From Pseudoxanthomonas winnipegensis (lineage in GTDB: Bacteria > Pseudomonadota > Gammaproteobacteria > Xanthomonadales > Xanthomonadaceae), in the NCBI RefSeq assembly GCF_004283755.1, contig NZ_SHMH01000002.1, forward strand, positions 310,001 through 374,000: 64,000 bases of DNA, read 5' to 3'. Below are positions 8,110-15,924 of the stretch, one piece after another. How positions within the stretch are numbered: the stretch's first letter is position 1; each line of letters begins with the position of its first letter. The position numbers were made by a program, and so were the translations under genes. The notes beneath the pieces are model-generated. The model was given only the letters and a program-made list of their open reading frames with translations. It was not told the origin of the DNA and did no database searches.

Positions 8110-10113
8110 GTGACGCTCGTGATCTCAAAACGCCTGCTCCTGCTGTCCTGCTCCGTTCCCGCCGCGCTGGCCGGCTGCGCCTCGGCGCCCGCTACGCGCT
8201 CGGCGCTGGCCGATGGCGCCACCGCGCAGGTGGCGATCCTGGAAACCACCGACGTCCACTCCAACATCCTCAGCTACGACTACTACAAGCAGAAGCAAGA
8301 CCCGACGCTGGGCTATGAGCGGGTGGCCACGCTGATCCGCCGCGCGCGGGCGGAGTTTCCCAATACCTTCCTGTTCGACAGCGGCGACACCATCCAGGGC
8401 TCGGTGCTGGCCGATTTCCAGGCCAAGGTGCAGCCGGTCGGCTGCGAGGAGGAGCTGGGCATCTACCAGGCCTTCGACGTGATGGGCTACGACGGCGGCA
8501 CCGCCGGCAACCACGAGTTCAACTACGGCCTGGGCTTCCTGTCGCAGGTCACCGGCACGCCGATGAACGTCGAGGGCGGCACCAAGGCCAAGTGCAAGGG
8601 GCCCGACTTCCCGCTGGTGCTGTCCAACGTGTTCAGCGCGCGCGACGGCCAGCCGATCTTCCAGCCCTGGACCATCGTGTCCAAGGACATCACCGTCACC
8701 GGCGCCGACGGCAAGCCGGCGCGCGTGCCGCTGCGGGTGGCCATCATCGGCTTCACCCCGCCGCCGATCCTGGACTGGGACAAGCAGAACCTGGAAGGCA
8801 AGGTCACCGTGACCGGCGTGGTCGAGGCCGCGCAGCGCTACCTGCCGCAGATCCAGGCCCAGCACCCTGACCTGGTGGTCGGCATCCTGCACGGCGGGCT
8901 CAACGCCGCGCCGTACACGCCGGACATGGAGAACGGCGGCTGGCACCTGGCCGGCGTGCCCGGCATCGACGTGCTGCTGCTGGGCCATTCGCATACCGAG
9001 TTCCCGGGGCCGCGCTACAAGGATCTGCCGCAGACCGACGCCACGCGCGGCTTCGTGCGCGGCAAGCCGGCGGTGATGGGCGGCTTCTTCGGCAAGGACC
9101 TGGGCGTGATCGACCTGAAGCTGGTGCGCCGCGACGGACGCTGGGCGATCGATCCGGCCGGCACGCACAGCGAGGTGCGCCCGATCTGCACGTCCAAGAC
9201 CGAGTGCGTGCCGGTCGATCCGGCCATCGCGCCGCTGGTGGCGCGTGCGCATGCGGCCGCGCAGGCCTATGTCGACACGCCGATCGGCACCAGCACCGTG
9301 CACTTCTCCAGCTACTTCGCCGATGTGGGCAACAGCACCGCGCTGGCCGTGGTCAACGCCGCCCAGCGCGACTACGTGCTGCGCGAGCTGCCGGTGCAGC
9401 ATCCGGAACTGAAGGACGTGCCGGTGCTCTCGGCCGCCGCGCCGTTCCGCACCGGCTTCGGCGGGCCGGACGACTACACCGACGTGCCTGCCGGCACGCT
9501 GACCCTGCGCAGCGCCGCCGACCTGTACTTCTATCCCAACACGCTGACGGCGGTGAAGACCGACGGCGCCGGGGTCAAGGCCTGGCTGGAGACCTCGGCC
9601 CAGCGCTACAACACCATCGACCCGGCCAAGCCCGGCCCGCAGGCGCTGATCAACACCCGCTACGTGCCCTACAACGTCGACCAGCTGCAGGGCGGCGTGG
9701 CCTATGTGATCGATGTGACCAAGCCGGCCGGCCAGCGCATCACCCAGCTGACCTACCGGGGCAAGCCGATCGACCCGAAGCAGCCGTTCGTGGTGGTGAC
9801 CAACAACTACCGCGCCAGCGGCGGTGGCGGCTTCCCGGGCCTGGATGGCCGCAACATCGTGCTGGCCGCGCCCGACGGCAGCCGCGAGATCCTGGCGGCC
9901 TGGATCAAGGCCAAGGGCAGGATCACGCCGTCCGATCTCGAGCCGACCTCCTGGCACTTCGCCCCGGTCAAGGCCGCCGGCCCGCTGACCTTCGACTGCC
10001 CGGCCGGCAAGCTCGACATCGCCCGGGCGCAGCAGCTGCCGCCGATCCGCGAGCTCTCCGGCGGCGGCGACGGCGCGGCGGTGTGCGCGATCGATCTGTC
10101 CGCGCGCAGGTAG
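8110..10113 (+). CDS. 5'-nucleotidase / 2',3'-cyclic phosphodiesterase family lipoprotein
   Basis: About 667 residues, exported and probably lipidated: the N-terminus carries a hydrophobic stretch and the lipobox ALAGC. The N-terminal metallophosphatase domain shows ETTDVHSN, FDSGDTIQG, GNHEFNYG, ILHGG and GHSHTEFPG, the dinuclear metal ligands of the UshA/CpdB family. The C-terminal 5'-nucleotidase domain ends near NNYRASGGGGFPGLDG, the nucleotide-base binding segment. The arrangement and length fit the bifunctional cyclic-nucleotide phosphodiesterase/3'-nucleotidase CpdB, which salvages nucleotides in the periplasm. The start is a GTG: 8110 or the in-frame GTG at 8119 are both possible and neither has a clear ribosome binding site. 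It converges on eutC. Confidence 0.85.
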   Translation: MTLVISKRLLLLSCSVPAALAGCASAPATRSALADGATAQVAILETTDVHSNILSYDYYKQKQDPTLGYERVATLIRRARAEFPNTFLFDSGDTIQGSVLADFQAKVQPVGCEEELGIYQAFDVMGYDGGTAGNHEFNYGLGFLSQVTGTPMNVEGGTKAKCKGPDFPLVLSNVFSARDGQPIFQPWTIVSKDITVTGADGKPARVPLRVAIIGFTPPPILDWDKQNLEGKVTVTGVVEAAQRYLPQIQAQHPDLVVGILHGGLNAAPYTPDMENGGWHLAGVPGIDVLLLGHSHTEFPGPRYKDLPQTDATRGFVRGKPAVMGGFFGKDLGVIDLKLVRRDGRWAIDPAGTHSEVRPICTSKTECVPVDPAIAPLVARAHAAAQAYVDTPIGTSTVHFSSYFADVGNSTALAVVNAAQRDYVLRELPVQHPELKDVPVLSAAAPFRTGFGGPDDYTDVPAGTLTLRSAADLYFYPNTLTAVKTDGAGVKAWLETSAQRYNTIDPAKPGPQALINTRYVPYNVDQLQGGVAYVIDVTKPAGQRITQLTYRGKPIDPKQPFVVVTNNYRASGGGGFPGLDGRNIVLAAPDGSREILAAWIKAKGRITPSDLEPTSWHFAPVKAAGPLTFDCPAGKLDIARAQQLPPIRELSGGGDGAAVCAIDLSARR

Positions 10114-10140
10114 GCCAACACAGGCCTGCCGGCCAGACCC

Positions 10141-10920
10141 TCAGCCGGGCAGCAGGCCCTGACTTTCGTCCTTGAGCGCCACGCCGGTGGCGCCCAACAG
10201 CTGCGCCGCGCCGATCAGCCACCAGAGCTTGGCGGCGGCCTGGGCCGGCGACAGCCCGGCGCCGTGGATGTTGGAGATGCAGTTGCGGTCGGCATCGGTC
10301 AGGCCCGGGCCCGGGGTGTGGGTCAGGTAGATCCCCAGGCTGTCGCAGGTGCTCAGGCCCGGGCGCTCGCCGATCAGCACCGCCACCATCGGCGCGCCGA
10401 GCAGATCGCCGCAGGCATCGCCCAGCGCCACGCGCGCCTGCCGGGCCAGGACCACCGGGCCCACCGACCAGTCGGCCGGGCGCTGGGCCAGGATCTGGGC
10501 GCAGACCGCCACGGCGTGCCGCGCGATGGCGGTGGCCGACAGGCCATCGGCGATCACCAGCAGCAGGGCGTCGTCCTGGCGCAGGCGCGGGTGCTGGCCC
10601 AGCGCCTGGCGGCTCTCGGCGGACAGCTGCCGTCCAAGGTCGGGACGGCGCAGATAGCGGGCGCGATCCGGCGCTGCGCTGTCCACCTCGATCGCCTGCA
10701 GGCCCAGCCGCGCCAGCGCGGCGCGCAGGGCCGCGCAGTCCATCGCGGCGTGGACCGCATCGCGCGCCCGCGCATGCGCCACGCCGGCGGCGAGTACCTC
10801 GCGCGTGGGCAGGCTGGTGCCGCTACGGCCCAGGCCGATCCTGGCCGGGGTGTGCTCGCGCAGGGCCTGCCAGGGGTCGGGCAGGGGCGCGCGCAGGTCC
10901 GGATCGGTGGCCTCGCTCAT
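10141..10920 (-). CDS. eutC: Ethanolamine ammonia-lyase small subunit
   Basis: The 259-residue light chain of adenosylcobalamin-dependent ethanolamine ammonia-lyase, which with EutB converts ethanolamine into acetaldehyde and ammonia. Recognisable EutC blocks are ARIGLGRSGTSLPTREVLAA near the N-terminus, DALLLVIADGLSATAI in the middle, and SLGIYLTHTPGPGLTDADRN followed by CISNIHGAGLS near the C-terminus. Its start overlaps the eutB stop by four bases (ATGA), so the two subunits are translationally coupled. It is the last gene of a five-gene minus-strand set. There is no eutA reactivase, no microcompartment gene and no ethanolamine permease nearby, unlike the enterobacterial eut operon. Confidence 0.95.
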   Translation of the reverse strand: MSEATDPDLRAPLPDPWQALREHTPARIGLGRSGTSLPTREVLAAGVAHARARDAVHAAMDCAALRAALARLGLQAIEVDSAAPDRARYLRRPDLGRQLSAESRQALGQHPRLRQDDALLLVIADGLSATAIARHAVAVCAQILAQRPADWSVGPVVLARQARVALGDACGDLLGAPMVAVLIGERPGLSTCDSLGIYLTHTPGPGLTDADRNCISNIHGAGLSPAQAAAKLWWLIGAAQLLGATGVALKDESQGLLPG

Positions 10921-12320
10921 GGGCCGGCCTGCGGCGGCATGCGCTCTAGCAGGCGCTGCATCATGTCCGGCTGCCGCCCGTGCTGCAGCAGCGCGCCGTT
11001 GGCGTCCACCAGCGACACGCGCTGCAGCCAATGTTCGAACTCCGGCGCGCGCCGCAGCCCCAGCAGCCGGCGCAGGTACAGCGCGTCGTGGAAGGCGCTG
11101 CTCTGGTACATCAGCATGATGTCGTCCCCGCCGGGCACGCCCATCATGTAGGTCAGGCCCGCGGCGGCCAGCAGGGTCATCAGATTGTCCATGTCGTCCG
11201 CGTCGGCCTGCGCGTGGTTGGTGTAGCAGACGTCGCAGCCCATCGGCAGCCCGAGCAGCTTGCCGCAGAAGTGGTCCTCCAGCCCGGCGCGGATGATCTG
11301 CTTGCCGTCTAGCAGGTATTCGGGGCCGATGAAGCCCACCACCGTATTGACCAGCAGCGGCTGGAACCAGCGCGCGACCGCGTAGGCGCGCGCCTCGCAG
11401 GTCTGTTGATCCACGCCATGGTGCGCACCGGCCGACAGCGCGCTGCCCTGCCCGGTCTCGAAATACATGACGTTCTGGCCCACGCTGCCGCGCCCCAATG
11501 CGCGCGCGGCCTGGTGGCCCTCCTCCAGCAGCGCCAGGTCGATGCCGAAGCTGGCGTTGGCAGCCTGGGTGCCGGCGATGGACTGGAACACCAGGTCCAC
11601 CGGCGCGCCGCGCTCGATCATGCGCAGGCTGTTGGTGATGTGGGTCAGCACGCAGCTCTGGGTGGGGATCTCCAGCCCGGCGATGATGTCGTCGAGCATG
11701 CGCACCTGCGCGGCCAGGCCGCGCGGATCGTCGCTGGCCGGGTTGATGCCGATGACCGCATCGCCGGCGCCGTACAGCAGGCCATCGACGATGCTGGCGG
11801 CGATCCCGCGCAGGTCGTCGGTGGGATGGTTGGGCTGCAGGCGCACCGATAGCGTGCCGGCCAGCCCGAGCGTGTTGCGGAAGCGCGTGACCACCTCGCA
11901 GCGGCGCGCGATCAGGATCAGGTCCTGGTTGCGCATCAGCTTGCTGACCGCGGCCACCATCTCCGGGGTCAGGCCCGGCGCCAGCTGGGTCAGCGCCGCG
12001 GTGGTGGCGCGCTCGGACAGCAGCCAGTCGCGCAGCTCGCCCACGGTCAGGTGCGCCACCGGCGCGAAGGCGACCGCGTCGTGCGTGTCCAGGATCAGCC
12101 GCGTCACTTCGTCCTGCTCGTAGGGGATCAGCGCCTCGTGCAGGAAGCGCCGCAGCGGCACCTCGGCCAGGCACAGGCGCGCGGCCATGCGCTCCAGTTC
12201 CGAGTCGGCGGCCAGCCCCGCCAGCTGGTCGCCCGAGCGCAGCGGGCTGGCCTTGGCCAGCAGCGTGCGCAGATCGCAAAAGTCCCAGACCGTGCCGTCG
12301 ATGACGTGGCGGTAGCTCAT
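10917..12320 (-). CDS. eutB: Ethanolamine ammonia-lyase large subunit
   Basis: The 467-residue catalytic chain of ethanolamine ammonia-lyase. The start reads MSYRHVIDGTVWDFCDLRTL followed by LAKASPLRSGDQLAG, the standard EutB opening. Other landmarks are EALIPYEQDEVTRLI, KLMRNQDLILIARRCEV, RLQPNHPTDDL and MYFETGQGSALSAGAHHG, all characteristic of the TIM-barrel that holds substrate and cobalamin. Full length for the family, with no damage. It overlaps eutC by four bases at its 3' end and the RraA-like gene by four bases at its 5' end. The tight packing with an aldolase, an RraA-like protein and an esterase is not the classical eut arrangement and suggests use in a dedicated catabolic route. 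Confidence 0.95.
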   Translation of the reverse strand: MSYRHVIDGTVWDFCDLRTLLAKASPLRSGDQLAGLAADSELERMAARLCLAEVPLRRFLHEALIPYEQDEVTRLILDTHDAVAFAPVAHLTVGELRDWLLSERATTAALTQLAPGLTPEMVAAVSKLMRNQDLILIARRCEVVTRFRNTLGLAGTLSVRLQPNHPTDDLRGIAASIVDGLLYGAGDAVIGINPASDDPRGLAAQVRMLDDIIAGLEIPTQSCVLTHITNSLRMIERGAPVDLVFQSIAGTQAANASFGIDLALLEEGHQAARALGRGSVGQNVMYFETGQGSALSAGAHHGVDQQTCEARAYAVARWFQPLLVNTVVGFIGPEYLLDGKQIIRAGLEDHFCGKLLGLPMGCDVCYTNHAQADADDMDNLMTLLAAAGLTYMMGVPGGDDIMLMYQSSAFHDALYLRRLLGLRRAPEFEHWLQRVSLVDANGALLQHGRQPDMMQRLLERMPPQAGP

Positions 12321-13003
12321 CGCGTGGGCCCGGCGCCCGCCATCACCAGGGCGCTGGCGCCGCTGTGCAGGCCCAGCGCCTGGCCCGCGCGCACCGCGTC
12401 GAGCAGGGTCTCGGCCCGCGCCTGCAGGGCCAGCGCGGCGCGTGCGATCTCCGCGGCCTCCTGGCGTGGCAGCACCAGCACGCCGTCGGCATCGGCGACC
12501 ACCGCATCGCCGGGCTGGACCACCACGCCGCCGCAGCTCACCGGGTGGTTGAGGCGACCGCCCCAGTCCAGCAGGCGGGTGGTGACCGATGAGGTGCCGC
12601 GGCACCACACCGGCAGGCCGCTGGCCTGCAGCTGCTCCAGGTCGGTGCAGGGGCCATCGAGGATCACGCCGACGGCGCCGGTGCGCTGGATCGCCGCGGC
12701 GACGATGCCGCCCAGGCAGGCATGGTCGCGATCGCCCAGGCGGTCGATCACCAGCGCATCGCCGGGGCGCAGCAGGCTCAGGGCGTGGTGCAGCAGGGTC
12801 GAGTCGGCGCCCGGGATGGCCAGGGTGACCGCGGTCCCCACCAGGCGCAGCCCGGGCGCGACCGGACGCAGGTCGCGGCGCATCAGCCCCCACGGGACGC
12901 CATGGCCGACGGTGGAGGTTTCCACCTGGGCCAGTGCGGTGCGCAGGGCGGCGTCCAGCGGCTCGGGGAAGTCGCCGAGCCGGTAGCGGGGCAGGGCGCT
13001 CAT
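12317..13003 (-). CDS. RraA-like / HMG-aldolase-fold protein
   Basis: A 228-residue member of the RraA/4-hydroxy-4-methyl-2-oxoglutarate aldolase fold, a family that includes oxaloacetate decarboxylases and RNase E regulators. Family features seen are GTAVTLAIPGADSTLLHHAL, DRDHACLGGIVAAAI, GAVGVILDG, VWCRGTSSVTTR and QPGDAVVADADGVLVLP. The catalytic Arg-Asp pair that usually follows the G-V-I-x-D-G segment is here T120-D121. The Asp is kept but the Arg is missing, so standard aldolase chemistry is doubtful. The gene overlaps both neighbours by four bases, between the HpcH-type aldolase and eutB, and so belongs to the same transcript. Function beyond the fold is unknown. Confidence 0.75.
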   Translation of the reverse strand: MSALPRYRLGDFPEPLDAALRTALAQVETSTVGHGVPWGLMRRDLRPVAPGLRLVGTAVTLAIPGADSTLLHHALSLLRPGDALVIDRLGDRDHACLGGIVAAAIQRTGAVGVILDGPCTDLEQLQASGLPVWCRGTSSVTTRLLDWGGRLNHPVSCGGVVVQPGDAVVADADGVLVLPRQEAAEIARAALALQARAETLLDAVRAGQALGLHSGASALVMAGAGPTR

Positions 13004-13803
13004 GCCTCGGCCTCCGCGGTCGAGGCCAGCCGGTGCGCCGGGTCCTCCAGCGTCGCCGCCACGCCGGCGCGCAGGAAGCCCACGTCCGCGCCCAGCGTGA
13101 CCAGCCCATAGCCGCGCGCGGCCAGGCGCGCGGCGCCGTGGCCGGGCAGGACGGTGCCGCCCAGCGCCAGCCCGGCCTCGCGGCAGCGGCGCTCGCCCTC
13201 GTGCCAGAGCTCGAGGAACTCCGGCGCGTCGTAGCGGCCTGGCACGCCGATGCTGGCCGACAGATCCAGCGGGCCGAAGAACAGCATGTCCAGGCCCGGC
13301 ACCTGCGCCAGCTCGGGAATGGCGGCCACGCCGCGCGCCGACTCGATCATCGCCACCACCAGCGTGTTGGCCTCGGCCTGCGCGGCATAGGCCGAAGCCT
13401 GCGCGCCCCAGCCGGCGGCGCGGCAGACCGTGTAGTGCAGGCCGCGCCGGCCGGCGGGCGGGTAGCGGCAGTGCGCGACCAGCTGCGCGGCCTGTTCGGC
13501 CGACTCCACGTTCGGCGCGAGGATGCCCTGCGCGCCGGCATCCAGCAGCGGCTTGATCAGCCGGCTGTCGGCCGCGTCCACCCGCGCCAGCGGCGTCGGG
13601 CCGTGCGCGCCGATGGCGCGCAGCTGGGCCAGCGCCAGGTCCAGGCTGGTCGGCGTGTGTTCCAGGTCGAGGATCAGCGCGTCCAGGGCGAAGCCGGCCA
13701 GGATCTCGGCGACATCCGCACTGGGGGTGAACAGCCACGCCCCGCGCGAGACCGCGCCTGCGCGCAGGCGTTGGACCAGGCGATTAGTCGGCAGCTCATT
13801 CAT
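13000..13803 (-). CDS. HpcH/HpaI-family class II aldolase
   Basis: A 267-residue TIM-barrel aldolase of the HpcH/HpaI family; such enzymes make or break bonds between pyruvate and an aldehyde with a divalent metal. The metal ligands are seen as E154 (AMIESARG) and D180 (FGPLDLSASIG). The E48-H49 pair in ILDLEHTPTS and the R74 region (ARVDAADSRLIKPLLDAG) complete the active-site signatures. The start at the ATG at 13803 gives a standard length. The gene overlaps the esterase by eight bases upstream and the RraA-like gene by four bases downstream. Next to eutBC, one idea is that it condenses acetaldehyde with pyruvate, but that is inference; the substrate is not shown by sequence. Confidence 0.85.
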   Translation of the reverse strand: MNELPTNRLVQRLRAGAVSRGAWLFTPSADVAEILAGFALDALILDLEHTPTSLDLALAQLRAIGAHGPTPLARVDAADSRLIKPLLDAGAQGILAPNVESAEQAAQLVAHCRYPPAGRRGLHYTVCRAAGWGAQASAYAAQAEANTLVVAMIESARGVAAIPELAQVPGLDMLFFGPLDLSASIGVPGRYDAPEFLELWHEGERRCREAGLALGGTVLPGHGAARLAARGYGLVTLGADVGFLRAGVAATLEDPAHRLASTAEAEA

Positions 13804-14671
13804 CGCCCAGCCCCCGCTGCCGCAGGAAGAAGCGCGCCGCGGCGGCCTGCAGCGGCGCGCGCTGGTGGCCGGCCCCGGGCACCAGTTCGAACTGGTGATG
13901 GACGCCGCAGCTGCGGTAGTTGGCCGACAGCGCCTGCAGGCGTTCGATGCGGGTCTGGCCCGCGCCATGCTGCAGGGTCGGCACGCCGGGCGCGGCGCGC
14001 GGCGAGAGCGGCGGCAGTTCGGCGTTGTCCAGTTCGCCCACGGCCAGGTGGATGGCGACCTGGCGGATCGCCGGCAGGTCCACGGCCTGCCCGTACTGCT
14101 GCTCCAGATCGGCCACGCCCAGCCAGCACGGCGCGTGCAGGTTCAGCGGCGTGGGATGGCCGGGGGCGCAGATCGACACCGCCTCCAGCGTGCGCGGATG
14201 CAGGTAGAGGAAGCGATGCGCGAAGTGGGCGCCGCCGGAGAAGCCGAACAGCTGCAGCGGCGCCGGCTGCAGGCCGTAGCGCTGGCGCACCTCCTCGACC
14301 ATGCGCAGCAGCACCAGATCGAAGCGGATGTCGTGGTAGCGGATGTACTTGTAGTTGTCCATGTCGTCCGGGTCGCCGATGCCGCAGGGAAACAGCGGCG
14401 CCAGCACGACCGCCCCGGAGCGCTCGGCCAGCTGGGCGAAGCCATCGCAGTAGTCCTGGTGGCTGCGCTCGCTGCCGTGCATGGCGACCACGATCCGCGA
14501 GGCGGTGGTGTACGGCGTCTGCGGCAGATACAGGCAGTAGCTGAAGCGCTGGTCGTAGCGGCACGCGAGCTGCGGGGTGCGGCCGCGAGTGAACAGCTTG
14601 CTGTTGTTGACGGTGATGTTGATGACGCGACTCCGGAATAAATGGGGAAATCCAGGGCGATCGGTGCACAT
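13796..14671 (-). CDS. Alpha/beta-hydrolase, PHB-depolymerase/esterase-like
   Basis: A 291-residue alpha/beta hydrolase. The nucleophile elbow GFSGG is in QLFGFSGGAHFAHRF, a general oxyanion segment is RIVVAMHGSERSHQD, and the C-terminal ELVPGAGHQRAPL supplies the probable catalytic His. The arrangement resembles polyhydroxybutyrate-depolymerase-type esterases. No signal peptide is evident, so it is probably cytoplasmic. I start at the ATG at 14671 (MCTDRPGFP); there is no later Met before the conserved core. It is the first gene of the minus-strand set that ends with eutBC. Its upstream region is shared with the LuxR-family gene. It may release an ethanolamine- or hydroxyacid-containing moiety from a larger compound, but this rests only on context. 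Confidence 0.75.
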   Translation of the reverse strand: MCTDRPGFPHLFRSRVINITVNNSKLFTRGRTPQLACRYDQRFSYCLYLPQTPYTTASRIVVAMHGSERSHQDYCDGFAQLAERSGAVVLAPLFPCGIGDPDDMDNYKYIRYHDIRFDLVLLRMVEEVRQRYGLQPAPLQLFGFSGGAHFAHRFLYLHPRTLEAVSICAPGHPTPLNLHAPCWLGVADLEQQYGQAVDLPAIRQVAIHLAVGELDNAELPPLSPRAAPGVPTLQHGAGQTRIERLQALSANYRSCGVHHQFELVPGAGHQRAPLQAAAARFFLRQRGLGDE

Positions 14672-14937
14672 CAATCCGTCGGAGCCTGCGTGCGTGCGCG
14701 CCGAAAAAACCGCGCTATGATCCGGACGCAGGCGCTCGGGGTTGCACCAGCGCGGCCCTGGCGATCGGTCGGCACGGATGCGCGAGGCAGCGCGACGCAA
14801 GGCGCTCGGTGGGCCGCAGCATCGGCCCGCGACCGGCCAGGACCCCGCAAGCGACCCTGGGGAGGGGCGCTACACGCCCGGACAGGACGACCGGGTTCGC
14901 CATTGCCGCTTCCTGGCCCGCAGCGGGCCGGGGCGAG
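14672..14937. promoter_or_regulatory. Divergent intergenic region of the eut-aldolase and luxR genes
   Basis: This 266-bp stretch separates the divergent esterase-aldolase-eutBC and LuxR genes and should hold both promoters. It is GC-rich. I see no lux-box-like dyad like the one at 15839-15858 and no clear -35/-10 pair. A run of A residues (CCGAAAAAACCGC at about 14700-14712) is the only AT-rich patch. Confidence 0.4.
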
Positions 14938-15741
14938 ATGCTTGGGGACATCCGTCTCATGCACGCCATCGACAATTCGTGGGAACTGCCCGACATGGTG
15001 CCCGCGGCGACCAGCGTCCAGGATTGCCTGCGCAATGCGCTGCAGATCGCGCGTCGCTTCGGATTCGACGCGCTCATCTACGACTTCGCCCCGGTGCCGA
15101 CCACGCCCGAAGGCGTGCTGATGATGCCCAGCGTGATCGAGCCCTGCAACGTGCCCTCGGACATGCGCGACCTGTGGGTGCGCCAGGGGCTCTACCAGAA
15201 GGATCCGGTGCAGGCGCTGGCGCTGCGCGGGTCCTGCCCGTTCTTCTGGTCCTATCACCGCAAGGAGGCCTCGGCGCTGCAGCCGCATCTGGACGAGGAC
15301 AGCCACGCGGTGGCCGAAGTGCTGCACGACTGGCACTACACGCGCGGGGTCACCGTGCCGCTGCACATGCCCGGCAACCGCTTTGCCACCATGACCGCGC
15401 TGTGGCACGACGCGTGTTTCGCCGAGGCGCGTCAGGCGCTGGACCTGCACGTGCTGCGCCTGGCCTACCTGGCGCATGCGACCAACGATCGGCTGGCGCA
15501 GCTGTTCGGCCGCGAGGAGCTCACCCCGGTCGGCATCGGCCTGAGCGTGCGCGAGCAGGAGTGCATCGTGCTCTCGGCCCAGGGCCTGTCCTCCAAGCAG
15601 ATCGCCTGGAAGCTCAAGCGCTCCGAGTCGACCGTGGTGCTGCATCTGCAGAGTGCCGCGCGCAAGCTGGGCGGGCGCAACCGGGCGCAGGCCATCGCCC
15701 GTGCCGCGCATTTCGGCTATCTGCGCGAGCCGCTGGATTGA
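14938..15741 (+). CDS. LuxR-solo regulator of the plant-associated (OryR/XccR/PipR) type
   Basis: A 267-residue LuxR regulator with an N-terminal autoinducer-binding domain (about 20-180) and a C-terminal helix-turn-helix (LSVREQECIVLSAQGLSSKQ followed by IAWKLKRSEST). No luxI is present in the window. Aligning its ligand pocket with TraR, the invariant D70/P71/W85 correspond to D89, P90 and W104, whereas W57 and Y61 are replaced by M76 and W80. That double substitution is the known hallmark of the plant-associated LuxR solos, which answer plant compounds instead of acyl-homoserine lactones; PipR of this group responds to an ethanolamine derivative. A proline iminopeptidase gene follows, as in OryR and XccR loci. 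Start: ATG at 14938, though M8 (14959) is possible. Confidence 0.9.
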   Translation: MLGDIRLMHAIDNSWELPDMVPAATSVQDCLRNALQIARRFGFDALIYDFAPVPTTPEGVLMMPSVIEPCNVPSDMRDLWVRQGLYQKDPVQALALRGSCPFFWSYHRKEASALQPHLDEDSHAVAEVLHDWHYTRGVTVPLHMPGNRFATMTALWHDACFAEARQALDLHVLRLAYLAHATNDRLAQLFGREELTPVGIGLSVREQECIVLSAQGLSSKQIAWKLKRSESTVVLHLQSAARKLGGRNRAQAIARAAHFGYLREPLD

Positions 15742-15838
15742 TGTGCGGATTCTCAAAGAGCGGGCCGTCGCCGCGGCGGTGAGGCCGGCGGGGTCTGGCG
15801 GGTTGCGGATCCATGCTAGCGACCGGCCCTCGCAATAA

Positions 15839-15858
15839 AACTGCAATTTCTTACAGTT
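15839..15858 (+). promoter_or_regulatory. lux-box-like 20-bp palindrome upstream of the iminopeptidase gene
   Basis: AACTGCAATTTCTTACAGTT, an inverted repeat with perfect AACTG/CAGTT arms around a 10-bp AT-rich centre. Extending outward gives 7-bp arms with one mismatch. The 20-bp size and dyad match LuxR-family operators. Its centre is about 76 bp upstream of the iminopeptidase ATG, and it lies in the only AT-rich patch of the 183-bp gap after the LuxR gene, as expected for a promoter activated by that regulator. Confidence 0.75.
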
Positions 15859-15924
15859 GTCGCAAGGCCGCCGGATCGCGAGTCTTGGTTGCGAAGGGGA
15901 CTGTCCCCGCAACCGGAACGATCG

